Shown here: in pieces, positions 8,926-17,863 of the stretch
Position numbering within the stretch: the stretch's first letter is position 1
Layout: the number at the start of each line of letters is the position of its first letter
Assembly (NCBI GenBank): GCA_027622975.1
Contig: JAQBVN010000004.1
Coordinates: 61,442-125,441, forward strand
DNA: 64,000 nucleotides
Reading direction: 5' to 3'
Origin: Bacteroidota bacterium
GTDB taxonomy: Bacteria > Bacteroidota > Bacteroidia > Flavobacteriales_D > Sanyastnellaceae
Program-made: the position numbers and the translations under genes
The notes under the pieces: generated by a model
The model's input: only the letters and a program-made list of their open reading frames with translations
What the model was told of the DNA's origin: nothing
Database searches by the model: none

Positions 8926-9582
8926 TCAGTGTTGACCCTTGGCGTGATCTGCCAAGAATTGGGCCAACCCAATGTCTGTCAGAGGGTGTTTCATCAGTCC
9001 CATGATGGCGCTCAGAGGGCCCGTCATCACATCCGCGCCGAGGCGCGCGCATTCGAGGATGTGCATGGGGCCGCGCACACTTGCCGCCAAAATCTCCGTG
9101 CCGAAGTCGTAGTTGTCAAAGATGGTGCGAATGCCCTCGATGAGGTCCATACCATCTGAACTGATGTCGTCCAATCGTCCGATGAATGGGCTCACGTAGG
9201 AGGCTCCCGCCTTGGCTGCAATCAGGGCTTGGCCTGCTGAAAAAATCAGGGTGCAATTGGTTCGAATGCCGTGGTCCGTGAAATGCCGAATGGCTTTGAC
9301 ACCTTCGGGAATCATGGGGACTTTGACTACGATGTTTTCATGCAATTCAGCCAACGCTTCACCCTCCTTCACCATGCCTTCAAAGTCAGTCGCGATGACT
9401 TCGGCACTGACGTCGCCATCGACGATGTCACAAATGGCTTGGTAATGAGCCTTCACCGCGGCGTCTCCAAAAATTCCTTCCTTGGCCATCAAGGAGGGGT
9501 TGGTCGTCACACCGTCTAGGATGCCCAAGGATTGGGCTTCGCGGATTTGATCAAGGTTGGCTGTGTCAATGAAGAACTTCAT
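8926..9582 (-). CDS. Transaldolase / fructose-6-phosphate aldolase family
   Basis: A 218-residue small transaldolase. It begins [16 protein letters not shown] and carries [23 protein letters not shown] (the Schiff-base lysine region, about residue 85), [19 protein letters not shown] and [10 protein letters not shown]. The short length fits the TalC/Fsa group, which acts in the non-oxidative pentose phosphate pathway or cleaves fructose 6-phosphate. The sequence alone does not separate the two. Upstream on the reverse strand TATTTTCG lies about 19 bases before the ATG and may be its -7 box. Confidence 0.9.
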   Translation of the reverse strand: MKFFIDTANLDQIREAQSLGILDGVTTNPSLMAKEGIFGDAAVKAHYQAICDIVDGDVSAEVIATDFEGMVKEGEALAELHENIVVKVPMIPEGVKAIRHFTDHGIRTNCTLIFSAGQALIAAKAGASYVSPFIGRLDDISSDGMDLIEGIRTIFDNYDFGTEILAASVRGPMHILECARLGADVMTGPLSAIMGLMKHPLTDIGLAQFLADHAKGQH

Positions 9583-9672
9583 GGGGAGTGATTTCGTGGC
9601 GCGAAAATAGCGGGTTGAGGGGAGTTTCTGAGGGTCGAATCTCTCTTTCCCTTCAAAATTGACATCTCGTTG

Positions 9673-9680
9673 TATCTTCC
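9673..9680 (+). promoter_or_regulatory. -7 element of the DksA/TraR gene
   Basis: TATCTTCC followed by exactly four bases and the ATG at 9685. One of the recurring leaderless-type arrangements in this window. Confidence 0.5.
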
Positions 9681-9684
9681 ACAG

Positions 9685-10014
9685 ATGACGCAAGAAGAAT
9701 TGGCGATCATCCAAGAACGTGCTCGACGGAAGCTGGAGGACTTGGAAGCACGTATGACAGAATATCGAGAATTGACCAAACCAATTCCCCCTAGCGAGGC
9801 CATCGGAAGGGTGAGTCGCATGGATGCGATCAACAACAGAAGTGTCAACGAAGCGGCTCTGAGGCAGGTTGAGGCAGAACACAAACAGCTGTCCTCGGCG
9901 ATGGAACGGATGAGAGAGGAGAAATATGGCAAATGCACACGATGTGGAGCAGACATTCCCGTGGGTCGATTGATGTTGATGCCGGGTGCACTTCAATGTG
10001 TGCAGTGCGCATGA
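9685..10014 (+). CDS. DksA/TraR-family zinc-finger regulator
   Basis: A 109-residue protein. A long helical hairpin (residues 1-75, [20 protein letters not shown]) is followed by a C4 zinc finger, CTRCGADIP and CVQCA. Small Bacteroidota DksA/TraR proteins look the same over the full length. They are thought to bind in the RNA polymerase secondary channel. The acidic DxxDxA tip of true DksA is not obvious. A TTG start at 9670 is possible, but the ATG at 9685 fits family length and the promoter spacing. Confidence 0.88.
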   Translation: MTQEELAIIQERARRKLEDLEARMTEYRELTKPIPPSEAIGRVSRMDAINNRSVNEAALRQVEAEHKQLSSAMERMREEKYGKCTRCGADIPVGRLMLMPGALQCVQCA

Positions 10015-10021
10015 GGCCTTG

Positions 10022-10029
10022 TACCTTCG
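10022..10029 (+). promoter_or_regulatory. -7-like element before the lipoprotein gene
   Basis: TACCTTCG seven bases upstream of the ATG at 10037. It overlaps the end of the preceding gene region. Confidence 0.4.
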
Positions 10030-10036
10030 CACGGTC

Positions 10037-10981
10037 ATGTCCTCGCAATCCAAGTCACCCTCGTTCAACCATCCTTGCCATTCGCAGGGGATGGGGTGTT
10101 GGAAAGTTCTGATGCTTGTGACGTTGGCAGGGCTTTGGAGTGGATGCCACATGGAATCATGGGATCCTGGTGCACCCGAAGTGCTATCGGTGGGAGCCTA
10201 CCAACTCACCACGTCACCAGAACAGGGAACTGCGGAACATCGCGTGGAAGAGGTGTGGGTATACAGTCCCACCGAAGTCTTGGGGGTGTACCCCTTGCCG
10301 GCGACTGTGACGCTTCCTTCAGGTGAACCCACCACGTTGACCCTGGTACCTGGCATACGAGCCAACGGCATTGCCTCCACACGGCGCCCGTATCCCTTCT
10401 ACACGTCTGGGAGTGTGGATATTGATGGCGATCCAAGCACTTTGGAAAGCCATGAATTTTTGGGCAGCTACGTGAACACCAATGCAGCCGTCACACGCAT
10501 TCTTCTCGCCGAAGATTTCGACGGTGCCAACCGGTTTCAAGCCATGTCGGGGAGCAATGCTTCTGTGGTGCGAATGACCGAGCCAGACTTGGTTTTTGAA
10601 GGCGCAGGATCAGGACATATCCATCTCGACAGCGCGCACAACCAGCTCAATGCCGCAACCAACGAGCAGTTTTACAACCTTCCCAAGGACCGCGCGGTTT
10701 ATCTGGAATTCCACTACAAGGCAGACGTGCCTTTCAGCGTAGGTTTGGAAGTGATCGGAGGCTCTCAGGCTGGTCGCTTGTCGATTTTGGTCTTGAATCC
10801 GAGCTGCGAGGAATCAGGCATCTGTTCATGGAGAAAAATCTACTTAGACCTGTATCCTGCTCTTTCTTCCATGCCTGATGCGGTGGCTTTCGAGATTGGG
10901 TTGAATGCGTTTGTGCCGGCAGACGGTACCGAAGGTGACATTTGGTTGGACAATTTCAAATTCGTGCATTTTGACGATTGA
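10037..10981 (+). CDS. Hypothetical lipoprotein
   Basis: A 314-residue exported protein with a lipoprotein signal: [19 protein letters not shown], the cysteine being the lipidation site. The mature part is beta-rich. Residues about 170-310 resemble a carbohydrate-binding or concanavalin-like sandwich ([31 protein letters not shown]), similar to other Bacteroidota lipoproteins of unknown role. The ATG at 10091 would give a tighter signal peptide and is an alternative start. The next gene, a sugar transferase, begins 16 bases later, so the pair may be co-transcribed and linked to surface polysaccharide, but this is inference. Confidence 0.75.
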   Translation: MSSQSKSPSFNHPCHSQGMGCWKVLMLVTLAGLWSGCHMESWDPGAPEVLSVGAYQLTTSPEQGTAEHRVEEVWVYSPTEVLGVYPLPATVTLPSGEPTTLTLVPGIRANGIASTRRPYPFYTSGSVDIDGDPSTLESHEFLGSYVNTNAAVTRILLAEDFDGANRFQAMSGSNASVVRMTEPDLVFEGAGSGHIHLDSAHNQLNAATNEQFYNLPKDRAVYLEFHYKADVPFSVGLEVIGGSQAGRLSILVLNPSCEESGICSWRKIYLDLYPALSSMPDAVAFEIGLNAFVPADGTEGDIWLDNFKFVHFDD

Positions 10982-10997
10982 AACACGACCCGTTCAC

Positions 10998-12380
10998 TTG
11001 CCGTGGCGCTCATGGTGGTGGGCCTACCTGATGTCAGATGTTGTGGCTTCAGCCTTGGCTTGGCTCGTGTTGTTTGGCTTTCGCAAGGGTGTGGTGGAGC
11101 CCAGGCGATTTGGGCGAGATATTTCGTGGGAAGGCGATTGTAAGTTGTGGCTAGCATTGGTGCTAATTCCCCTGTTTTGGCTTGCCATTCATGCTGTCAA
11201 GGGGATGTATATCGATGTTCGAAGAAGGCATCGAGGTCTTGAATTGAGAGATGTTCTGATCACCTCCTGCGCAGGCGGGGTGGTTTTGTTTTTTGCCCTT
11301 TTCCTGGATGACGTCACGCGATCTTACACAGACCATTATCAAACCTTCGGGGTGTGGATGATGGCGCATGTAGGTCTGGTGTTGTGGGGGAGGTGGATGT
11401 TGACCTCGGCTGTGGTCAGACGGGTCCAACGTGGCGAGTGGGCATTTCAAACTTTGTTGATTGGAGATCCCAGAGACAACGAGCACTTCTTGCATGAGTT
11501 AAAAAACAAGGGACGTGACAAGGGATGGCATGTGGTGAATTCGATGGATCGCGGCGCTCTTGATCGGGATGTGGAGAGTTTGGCGAAGCAATTGGATGAG
11601 GTTCGGGTGGACCGGGCAGTGTTGACATCGCCGTTGGGGGGAGACGATCGTTTGCTCGGTTGGATTGCCTTGCTCGAAGGCAGGGGTGTGGAATTGCTGC
11701 TTGCCCCTCAGTCCCTTGATTTTTTTGCCGGCAACGTCAAGACCACCAATTTGTTTGGTGTCCCTCTGGTGAATTTGACTCGGCATGGCATGGGTACGAC
11801 AACCCTTGCGATGAAGCGGGCCATGGACGTGATGCTTAGCACCCTGGCGCTGCTTGTGTTGGCTCCGCTGTTTGCCGTGCTGGCTGCATGCATTCGAATG
11901 GACAGTCAGGGCTCTGTCTTTTACAGACAAGAGAGACTCGGGCGTCACGGCATTCCATTCCGCATCATCAAATTTCGAACGATGGTTTCCGATGCAGAGG
12001 GTTTGACACCGCAACTCAGTTCGGAGGAGGATCCCCGAATCACTGGTGTGGGACGATGGTTGCGGCAAACCCGGATGGACGAATTGCCTCAGTTTTGGAA
12101 TGTGTTGATGGGGGACATGTCCTTGGTGGGTCCAAGGCCCGAAAGGGCTTATTTCGCAGATCGCATCGTGGCCTTCAGTCCGCACTTTTTTCGCTTGCAA
12201 CGAGTTCGTCCGGGCATCACATCATGGGGTCAGGTCATGTTTGGATACGCGGAAAATGTGGATGAAATGCGGCAGCGTCTGAGGTATGACATCATGTACC
12301 TCGACAACATGTCGCTCCTTCTCGATTTGAAGATTTTGCTCTACACCGTGCGCACGGTCCTGCGCCGCGAAGGAAAATAA
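10998..12380 (+). CDS. Exopolysaccharide polyprenyl-phosphate sugar-1-phosphate transferase
   Basis: A 460-residue membrane enzyme of the bacterial sugar transferase family (WbaP/CpsE type) that loads the first sugar phosphate onto undecaprenyl phosphate. N-terminal membrane helices are followed by a nucleotide-binding-like middle domain (about 130-260) and the catalytic C-terminal domain: KRAMDVMLSTLALLVLAPL, then IKFRTMVSDAE, RQTRMDELPQFWNVLMGDMS, LVGPRPERAYFAD and RPGITSWGQV. I prefer the TTG at 10998 because the first membrane helix starts there. The ATG at 11031 would remove part of it. No other polysaccharide genes flank it. Confidence 0.85.
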   Translation: MPWRSWWWAYLMSDVVASALAWLVLFGFRKGVVEPRRFGRDISWEGDCKLWLALVLIPLFWLAIHAVKGMYIDVRRRHRGLELRDVLITSCAGGVVLFFALFLDDVTRSYTDHYQTFGVWMMAHVGLVLWGRWMLTSAVVRRVQRGEWAFQTLLIGDPRDNEHFLHELKNKGRDKGWHVVNSMDRGALDRDVESLAKQLDEVRVDRAVLTSPLGGDDRLLGWIALLEGRGVELLLAPQSLDFFAGNVKTTNLFGVPLVNLTRHGMGTTTLAMKRAMDVMLSTLALLVLAPLFAVLAACIRMDSQGSVFYRQERLGRHGIPFRIIKFRTMVSDAEGLTPQLSSEEDPRITGVGRWLRQTRMDELPQFWNVLMGDMSLVGPRPERAYFADRIVAFSPHFFRLQRVRPGITSWGQVMFGYAENVDEMRQRLRYDIMYLDNMSLLLDLKILLYTVRTVLRREGK

Positions 12381-12407
12381 TAACATAATTTTTCCGAAAT
12401 TAGGGGC

Positions 12408-13700
12408 ATGATTGCCCACAATGGTTCGATGCGCAAGCTTAGACTTGCTTGTCGCCTTTTGGTCTGCACTTGGCTGGCCAGTGGGTGGTTTCCGTGTATC
12501 GAGTGGTCCTCAGGGGTTTGGGCTCAAGGGGGAATCTCGACCGTGAAGCAGGGGTCCAAGGAAGGCACCCTCGTTGTGAACTACTACAGCACAGCTCCTG
12601 ACCCTGAATTGGAGAGGTTGCGAGATTTGGCAGTGGATGCTTTGGGCATTCACTTGCGTGGCGTGATGGTCGTCGGAGAGGGGGAAATTGGCTGGGAGAG
12701 CTCGCCTAAACAAGTGGTCAAGGAATTGGAACGCATCGTCTCTGATTTGATGCGCATCCGGCATTTTGAAGAGCAGTCCGTATTCAAGGGTTTTTCGCCC
12801 GAGGTGTTGGCTTTGGTGATTGATTTCGAGGAACTGGATTTTCGCGATGTCGACCGCATGAGAACCACGGAATCGAGAGGCTTTGAGGAGCGACTTTACG
12901 TGTTGGTTGAACAGCGTGTCCAAGAAATTCTGCTTCAAGCAGGCGTTGAGTTGGGTAGGTTCGTCAACCGTGGGTTGCTCCAAAAGATTGGAACGGTGGA
13001 GCAGTCTTTGCCAGCGACCACCTTCGAGGAATGGATGAACGTAGATTTGGATGCGCCCTTGACACCTATTGAAGTGGATTTCAACATCGAGACCATGTCG
13101 TTGCTCGATCGACCGGATGAGAGTGCATGGCCTGCCCAGGGAGAAAATGGCGCGGTTCAGAATGACTTGATGGAGATGATGTCGAGGATCCTCGCCTTGA
13201 TGGAGGCCCAGGAAAGAAGGATTTCGGCACTGGAATCAGGGGGCACCCGTTCAGGTTTGGTACCCCGAGTGGATGCGGGAGGGAACGTGTCGACGTTGGC
13301 GCGTGATGGATGGACACCCCGCCGAACTCATCCTGACCAAGATCCTGAACTGGCACCATTGAATCTTCCGCAGGCGTTTGACATCCGATTCAACGAGGGA
13401 AGCAGCCGGCTTACATTGACCGCTCAACTTCAGTTGAACGAGGTCATGGAATTCATGACGGCTTATCCCCAATTGCGTGTGGTTTGCACAGGGCATGCAG
13501 ATGCGTCTGGAGACCGAACCGCCAATTTGTCCTTGTCGAAGACCCGAGCCAAGGCTGCTCAGCAGTATTTGCTGGAAAGTGGGGTGGAACCCACAAGGGT
13601 CTTGTTGAACTTCTTCGGAGAGGAGAGAGCCACAAACCGTGGAGCCTTGGATCGTCGGGTGGAGGTGGCGTTTTTTGTCCGAGATTCACGCTCGGAATGA
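12408..13700 (+). CDS. OmpA-family envelope protein
   Basis: A 430-residue exported protein with an N-terminal signal peptide cleaved near SGVWAQ. A mainly helical middle region (about 60-250) is followed by a short coiled-coil-like segment (MSRILALMEAQERRISALES) and a C-terminal OmpA/MotB peptidoglycan-binding domain (about 320-425, RVVCTGHADASGDRTANLSL, SKTRAKAAQQYLL, NRGALDRRVEVAF). It probably anchors the outer membrane to peptidoglycan. Its end overlaps the next gene as ATGA. The ATG at 12429 is an alternative start that moves the basic residues to the extreme N-terminus. Confidence 0.85.
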   Translation: MIAHNGSMRKLRLACRLLVCTWLASGWFPCIEWSSGVWAQGGISTVKQGSKEGTLVVNYYSTAPDPELERLRDLAVDALGIHLRGVMVVGEGEIGWESSPKQVVKELERIVSDLMRIRHFEEQSVFKGFSPEVLALVIDFEELDFRDVDRMRTTESRGFEERLYVLVEQRVQEILLQAGVELGRFVNRGLLQKIGTVEQSLPATTFEEWMNVDLDAPLTPIEVDFNIETMSLLDRPDESAWPAQGENGAVQNDLMEMMSRILALMEAQERRISALESGGTRSGLVPRVDAGGNVSTLARDGWTPRRTHPDQDPELAPLNLPQAFDIRFNEGSSRLTLTAQLQLNEVMEFMTAYPQLRVVCTGHADASGDRTANLSLSKTRAKAAQQYLLESGVEPTRVLLNFFGEERATNRGALDRRVEVAFFVRDSRSE

Positions 13701-14311
13701 AGATCATTTGCATCGGAAGAAACTATGCCATGCATGCTGCAGAACTTGGGAACGCCGTTCCTCAAGAGCCTGTAGTCTTTTTGAAGCCCCAGAGTGCCAT
13801 TCTCAGCCACCGTCATCCTTTCTACATTCCCCCATGGACCCAAGACGTGCATTACGAAGTGGAGTTGGTGGTTAAAATCAACCGCTTGGGCAAAGCCATT
13901 TCAGAGCAACATGCTTCGCGCTATTACGAGGAAGTTGGTTTGGGCATCGATTTCACCGCGAGGGATGTCCAAGCAACCCTGAAAAAACAGGGGCATCCAT
14001 GGGAACGTGCCAAAGCATTCGACGGCTCGGCGGTGGTGGGACATTTCGTGAGCCTGGATAGTTTGGGTAAGCCTGTTGATGATTTGCGATTCGACCTTCG
14101 GAGGGGCGAAGAAATTCTTCAGGAGGGACACACTGCAGACATGCTGTTTCACGTGAACCGATTGATTTCGGAGGTGTCTCAATTCATGACCTTGCAGGTA
14201 GGAGATTTGCTCTTTACAGGCACTCCATCCGGGGTGGGGCCAGTCCATTCTGGTGACCGTCTCGTCGGTTCCTTGGAGGGCATTCACATGTTCAATGTCA
14301 ACATCAAATAG
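13697..14311 (+). CDS. Fumarylacetoacetate hydrolase family protein
   Basis: A 204-residue FAH-fold enzyme. It begins MKIICIGRNYAMHAAELG, with metal-ligand region VHYEVELVVKINRLGKAI, GIDFTARDVQATLKKQGHPW and GDLLFTGTPSGVGPVHSGDR. The family includes acylpyruvases, oxaloacetate decarboxylases and fumarylpyruvate hydrolases. The length and FTARDVQ wording fit the acylpyruvase/oxaloacetate group, but the substrate is not determinable. The start codon overlaps the upstream OmpA stop (ATGA), and aroK follows after two bases, so the three genes probably form an operon. Confidence 0.88.
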   Translation: MKIICIGRNYAMHAAELGNAVPQEPVVFLKPQSAILSHRHPFYIPPWTQDVHYEVELVVKINRLGKAISEQHASRYYEEVGLGIDFTARDVQATLKKQGHPWERAKAFDGSAVVGHFVSLDSLGKPVDDLRFDLRRGEEILQEGHTADMLFHVNRLISEVSQFMTLQVGDLLFTGTPSGVGPVHSGDRLVGSLEGIHMFNVNIK

Positions 14312-14313
14312 AG

Positions 14314-14844
14314 ATGCACGTCGTGTTGATAGGATTCATGGGGTCAGGCAAGTCAACATTGGGGCAACGGCTGGCAGATGAACTTGGACGGTCCTTCGCT
14401 GACACCGATCGCATGGTTGAAGATGCCATGGGTATGTCTGTTGCGGAGCTTTTTCAAACCCGAGGGGAACAGGCGTTTCGCGACGCTGAGCAAGAGGCGC
14501 TTTCTGAGGCCCTTCGCCCTTCGGAGCCTATCGTCTTGGCCACGGGTGGTGGAACCCCTTGTGCAGAGGGTGCCATGGAATGGATGCGTCGCAGGGCTTT
14601 GGTGGTTCACTTGAAGCCACCCCTTGAAGTCCTCTTGGAACGACTCGAAGGCACGGTAGATCAACGTCCTCTGCTTCGTGGCAAAACGGGGAAAGAGCTG
14701 GGTGATTGGGTGCAACGACTCTTGCTGACGCGAGCGGCTTGTTATGGGGCAGCCCATGTAGTGTGGTCTCAAGATCTTTCATCTGAGGATGCGTTTCAAG
14801 ACGCGGTGGCCGGGATTCGTTGGCGGCTCGATCCCGAATGGTAG
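14314..14844 (+). CDS. aroK: Shikimate kinase
   Basis: A 176-residue cytosolic kinase that phosphorylates shikimate at O3 in chorismate synthesis. It has Walker A GFMGSGKST (residues 7-15), the shikimate-binding DTDRMVED (31-38), the RGEQAFRDAEQEAL segment and ATGGGTP (about 75). RPLL in the lid precedes the C-terminal helices. It is the last gene of the operon with the OmpA and FAH proteins. aroQ of the same pathway lies about 5.3 kb away. Confidence 0.95.
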   Translation: MHVVLIGFMGSGKSTLGQRLADELGRSFADTDRMVEDAMGMSVAELFQTRGEQAFRDAEQEALSEALRPSEPIVLATGGGTPCAEGAMEWMRRRALVVHLKPPLEVLLERLEGTVDQRPLLRGKTGKELGDWVQRLLLTRAACYGAAHVVWSQDLSSEDAFQDAVAGIRWRLDPEW

Positions 14845-14859
14845 GTCACCTAGACTCGT

Positions 14860-15384
14860 TCACGGCGCCCCGGGACGCTCAATGTGCACACTGGCATTGT
14901 CCGTGTCACTGAGGTCGACGGAGATGTGTTCGTTCAAATGCGTGCTTAAGGTCAAGCCGCAATAATCCGCCCGGACAGGAAAGGCGCGATGCTTTCTGTC
15001 CACCAACACGGCGGTATGCACTTCTCTTGGGTTTCCGAGCAGCACATGACGGACAGCGTGTATCAGCGTTTTGCCCGAATTCAGCACGTCGTCGACCACA
15101 ATCACGATGGCGTCGTTCAGCGCAGTCATGGGGATGTTGCAAATCACTTCCTCCGACATGGGCATGTCCTTGTTGATGTGAAGTTCGGCTTCAAGAATTT
15201 CCAGAGTCGACAGCGTCCGCAATCGTCTGGTCAAGGCCTCACATACGCGCACCCCTTGACCTTCAATTCCCACCAGGACCAAACGAGATTCTCTGAAATG
15301 CACTTCGAGAATTTCCCGGGCCATTCGGTCCAGTTTTTTGACAATGTGGTCGTGGGTTAACACGAGGTCTCTGTGGATGGTCAT
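14860..15384 (-). CDS. PyrR-like phosphoribosyltransferase
   Basis: A 174-residue type I phosphoribosyltransferase with the PRPP-binding motif VIVVDDVLNSGKTL (about 92-105) and an N-terminal helix typical of PyrR/uracil phosphoribosyltransferase-like proteins. It could salvage uracil, regulate pyr genes as PyrR, or do neither. No PyrR-binding leader is seen. A TTG at 15405 overlaps the stop of rlmD and is an alternative start. I prefer the ATG at 15384, which fits family length. It is co-oriented with and directly downstream of rlmD. Confidence 0.8.
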   Translation of the reverse strand: MTIHRDLVLTHDHIVKKLDRMAREILEVHFRESRLVLVGIEGQGVRVCEALTRRLRTLSTLEILEAELHINKDMPMSEEVICNIPMTALNDAIVIVVDDVLNSGKTLIHAVRHVLLGNPREVHTAVLVDRKHRAFPVRADYCGLTLSTHLNEHISVDLSDTDNASVHIERPGAP

Positions 15385-15401
15385 GGGCGCAAGTTCGTGA
15401 A

Positions 15402-16853
15402 TCAAGAGACGCGTTCCATATGGGCGACCGCTTCAATGTGGGCCGTATGGGGGAATTGGTCGACCAGTTTGAGGGATTGAAGTTCATACCCATGGTCTCG
15501 CAATTCCAACAAATCCCTGGCCTGCGTGGCGGGGTTACAGCTCACATAGACCAAACGCTGGGCCCCAAGACGCATGATCTTGCGCAGGGTTTTGGGAGAA
15601 ATACCCGCCCTGGGAGGGTCCAAAATCACCGTATGGATGCGGCCTTGGTATTCAGGATGCTCGAGCAGGAAATGCCCGACATCAGCCACGACGAAATCGA
15701 TTTGTCCCACCCCGTTCAATTTGGCTGCAGATCGTGCATCCTCAATGGCCTGGGGCACGATGTCCACACCGACCACTGGGACGGCTGAATGTTTGGCCAC
15801 CAATTGGCCGATGGTCCCCGTACCACAAAACAAATCCATAATGACCTCTTTGGGCCGCATGTCCACACCTTCGAGAGCCAATGCCATCACCTCGGCATAC
15901 AAGCGCTCGGCAGATTGAGGATTGGTTTGGAAAAATGAGGCCATGCTGATTCCAAAGGACAACCCGTGCAGCTTTTCGATGACCACGGAATCACCCCACA
16001 GGACTTGAGAGGTTCCGTCGCGTGCCTCGACTCGCTCACCCACGTCGTCGTTGACGGTGTGCAACACACCTTTCAGTCGATCACCCCACAATCTGCGCAA
16101 AAGCTTGACGAGGCCATCTCGGTCGAGGTCATGGTCTGAAGTGGTGACCAAGTTGGCGAGCAAGCCACCGTCGGCATGGCTTTTCCGAACCACGAAGAAT
16201 CTGAAAAACCCCTGCCTCCTCGGAGGATGCCAAGCGGGAAATCCCGTCGCCTCGCACCACGCCCGAACCTCGTGCAACCGAGACTCGACCTCCTGATCGA
16301 ACAACCCGCTGTCTGCATCGAGGTTCTCTACGGCCCACCACGTTCCACGATGCTTGAAGCCCAATCCAAAGTCATCCACCTTGTCATCGGTCTCGAGGTC
16401 ATGGCGAATGGCCGAAAAGCTATACTCCATCTTGTTCCGATAATGCCAATCCGAAGGGGAGCCGACGAGCCCGCGGTACACCGCTTCAAGATTGTCCACT
16501 TGACCAATGCGCTTGTACAAGTCCAACGCGGTGGATTCCTTCCATTGGTGCTGAAGAGCCATGGGGATTCTCGCATAAGGAGCCCCCGGAATGGGTTGGT
16601 AGGGAAGGTCAATTTCAAACTCAGCATGTTTCACCACGTTCAAGAGGCGGCACTCGGCATGGCGCGACTTGCATTTGACGACTTGAGCTTCAACGGTTTG
16701 ACCTGGAAAGGCATTTTGCACAAATACCACAAACGACCCTTTGTCGGTCTCTAGGCGGCCGATGCCTTGGCCCCCAAAAGCCATGTCTGTAATTTCCAAG
16801 GTCAGCACCTGTCCTTTGTGAAATTGCCTGTTGACCTTTCGATGACCGCTCAT
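15402..16853 (-). CDS. rlmD: 23S rRNA (uracil-1939-C5)-methyltransferase RlmD-type
   Basis: A 483-residue TrmA/RlmD-class m5U methyltransferase. An N-terminal TRAM domain (about 10-70, LTLEITDMAFGGQGIGRL) is followed by the SAM domain with IMDLFCGTGTIGQLVAKH (about 335), VVGVDIVPQAIEDAR and DPPRAG. The catalytic VSCNPATQARDL loop is near residue 435. The iron-sulfur cysteines of E. coli RlmD are not evident. Whether U1939 is the true target is inferred from the family. The ATG at 16853 starts the TRAM domain at the usual distance. Confidence 0.88.
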   Translation of the reverse strand: MSGHRKVNRQFHKGQVLTLEITDMAFGGQGIGRLETDKGSFVVFVQNAFPGQTVEAQVVKCKSRHAECRLLNVVKHAEFEIDLPYQPIPGAPYARIPMALQHQWKESTALDLYKRIGQVDNLEAVYRGLVGSPSDWHYRNKMEYSFSAIRHDLETDDKVDDFGLGFKHRGTWWAVENLDADSGLFDQEVESRLHEVRAWCEATGFPAWHPPRRQGFFRFFVVRKSHADGGLLANLVTTSDHDLDRDGLVKLLRRLWGDRLKGVLHTVNDDVGERVEARDGTSQVLWGDSVVIEKLHGLSFGISMASFFQTNPQSAERLYAEVMALALEGVDMRPKEVIMDLFCGTGTIGQLVAKHSAVPVVGVDIVPQAIEDARSAAKLNGVGQIDFVVADVGHFLLEHPEYQGRIHTVILDPPRAGISPKTLRKIMRLGAQRLVYVSCNPATQARDLLELRDHGYELQSLKLVDQFPHTAHIEAVAHMERVS

Positions 16854-16883
16854 GTCTTGTGGATTGATGCCGCTTTGGTAGGG

Positions 16884-16891
16884 CAAAGGTA
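16884..16891 (-). promoter_or_regulatory. -7 element upstream of rlmD
   Basis: Reverse-strand TACCTTTG, a perfect TAnnTTTG match, 30 bases before the rlmD ATG. An inverted repeat TGTGGC/GCCACA (16900-16919) lies immediately upstream, in the divergent promoter region. Confidence 0.55.
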
Positions 16892-16936
16892 GCCTTTCTG
16901 TGGCCCGGCCTTGCCACAGTTGGCGGGGTTCTTCGG

Positions 16937-16944
16937 TACCTTCG
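16937..16944 (+). promoter_or_regulatory. -7 element of the EEP nuclease gene
   Basis: TACCTTCG followed by four bases and the ATG at 16949, another leaderless-type arrangement. Confidence 0.5.
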
Positions 16945-16948
16945 TTGC

Positions 16949-17812
16949 ATGCGCGTGAATTGGATTTTTTCAATGTCTGTGTGGTTTCTGTTGGGGTGGA
17001 TGTTGCCCATGACCGCCCTGGCTCAGTTGCGGGAAAGAGAGTGGACTCTGGCCTCGTTCAACGTGAGATATGACAACCCAACCGACCCACTTCCATGGTC
17101 ACAAAGGCGTGACCAAGTGGCGGGTGTGGTGGGTTTTTATGGCATGATTGGTTTGCAGGAGGTGTTGCCTCACCAGCTTCAGGATCTCCAAGAGCGCTTG
17201 CCTTGGATGAGGTCCATTGGGGCCGGGCGAGAAGCCGATGGATCGGGAGAAGCATGCCCCATTTTTTACGATCCATCCACCTGGGAATTGCTGCATCACG
17301 AGACCATTTGGTTGTCACCACAATGGCGACAGCCGGGGTCGTTGGGCTGGTCAGCGGATCTTCCAAGGATTGTCACCATGGGTTGGTTTGAACACCGTAA
17401 GACAGGTCAAACCCTCCGAGTGTACAACACGCATTGGTCTCACGTCTCCTCTGAAGCCCGACAGGCCTCGGCACGCCTCATTGCTTTGATTGACGCTCCA
17501 TCCCAGGCTGACGCGACCGCTCTCCTCGGAGATTTCAACGAAGAATCCGACGAGGCTGCTCGTGCATTGCTCGTGGATGCTGGCTTTCTCGATTCGTACG
17601 ATGTCGTCAAGGCCCGATGCAGAAAGAGTTATCCCACATACACCACCTTTCTCCCCGAAGGTTCTGCGGGTGGTCCACGGATTGATGCGGTCTACGTCAA
17701 GGGGTTGAACGTCCATTGGACATGTGTCGATGAGGTCATCGTGAAAGAACACTTCATCAGTGATCACCTTCCTGTGCATGCTGTGGTGTCTTGGAAAGGC
17801 CTCGGTGAATAA
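16949..17812 (+). CDS. Secreted endonuclease/exonuclease/phosphatase family protein
   Basis: A 287-residue protein with a signal peptide (cleavage near MTALAQ, residue 26) and a complete EEP (DNase I-like) domain. Motifs in order: LASFNVRYDN, IGLQEVLPHQL (metal-ligand Glu), VYNTHWSHVSSEAR, LLGDFNEESD, IDAVYVKGL and the terminal SDHLPVHAVV catalytic His region. It hydrolyses phosphodiester or phosphomonoester bonds outside the cytoplasm, with substrate unknown. It diverges from rlmD. Confidence 0.88.
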   Translation: MRVNWIFSMSVWFLLGWMLPMTALAQLREREWTLASFNVRYDNPTDPLPWSQRRDQVAGVVGFYGMIGLQEVLPHQLQDLQERLPWMRSIGAGREADGSGEACPIFYDPSTWELLHHETIWLSPQWRQPGSLGWSADLPRIVTMGWFEHRKTGQTLRVYNTHWSHVSSEARQASARLIALIDAPSQADATALLGDFNEESDEAARALLVDAGFLDSYDVVKARCRKSYPTYTTFLPEGSAGGPRIDAVYVKGLNVHWTCVDEVIVKEHFISDHLPVHAVVSWKGLGE

Positions 17813-17851
17813 CCCCGTCCAAACCCGCATCAGCGTCTGCCAGCCGCATTG

Positions 17852-17859
17852 TACCTTCC
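17852..17859 (+). promoter_or_regulatory. -7 element of the cotransporter gene
   Basis: TACCTTCC, four bases, then the ATG at 17864. It supports 17864 over the in-frame TTG at 17849, which would lie upstream of the predicted transcription start. Confidence 0.5.
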
Positions 17860-17863
17860 ACGC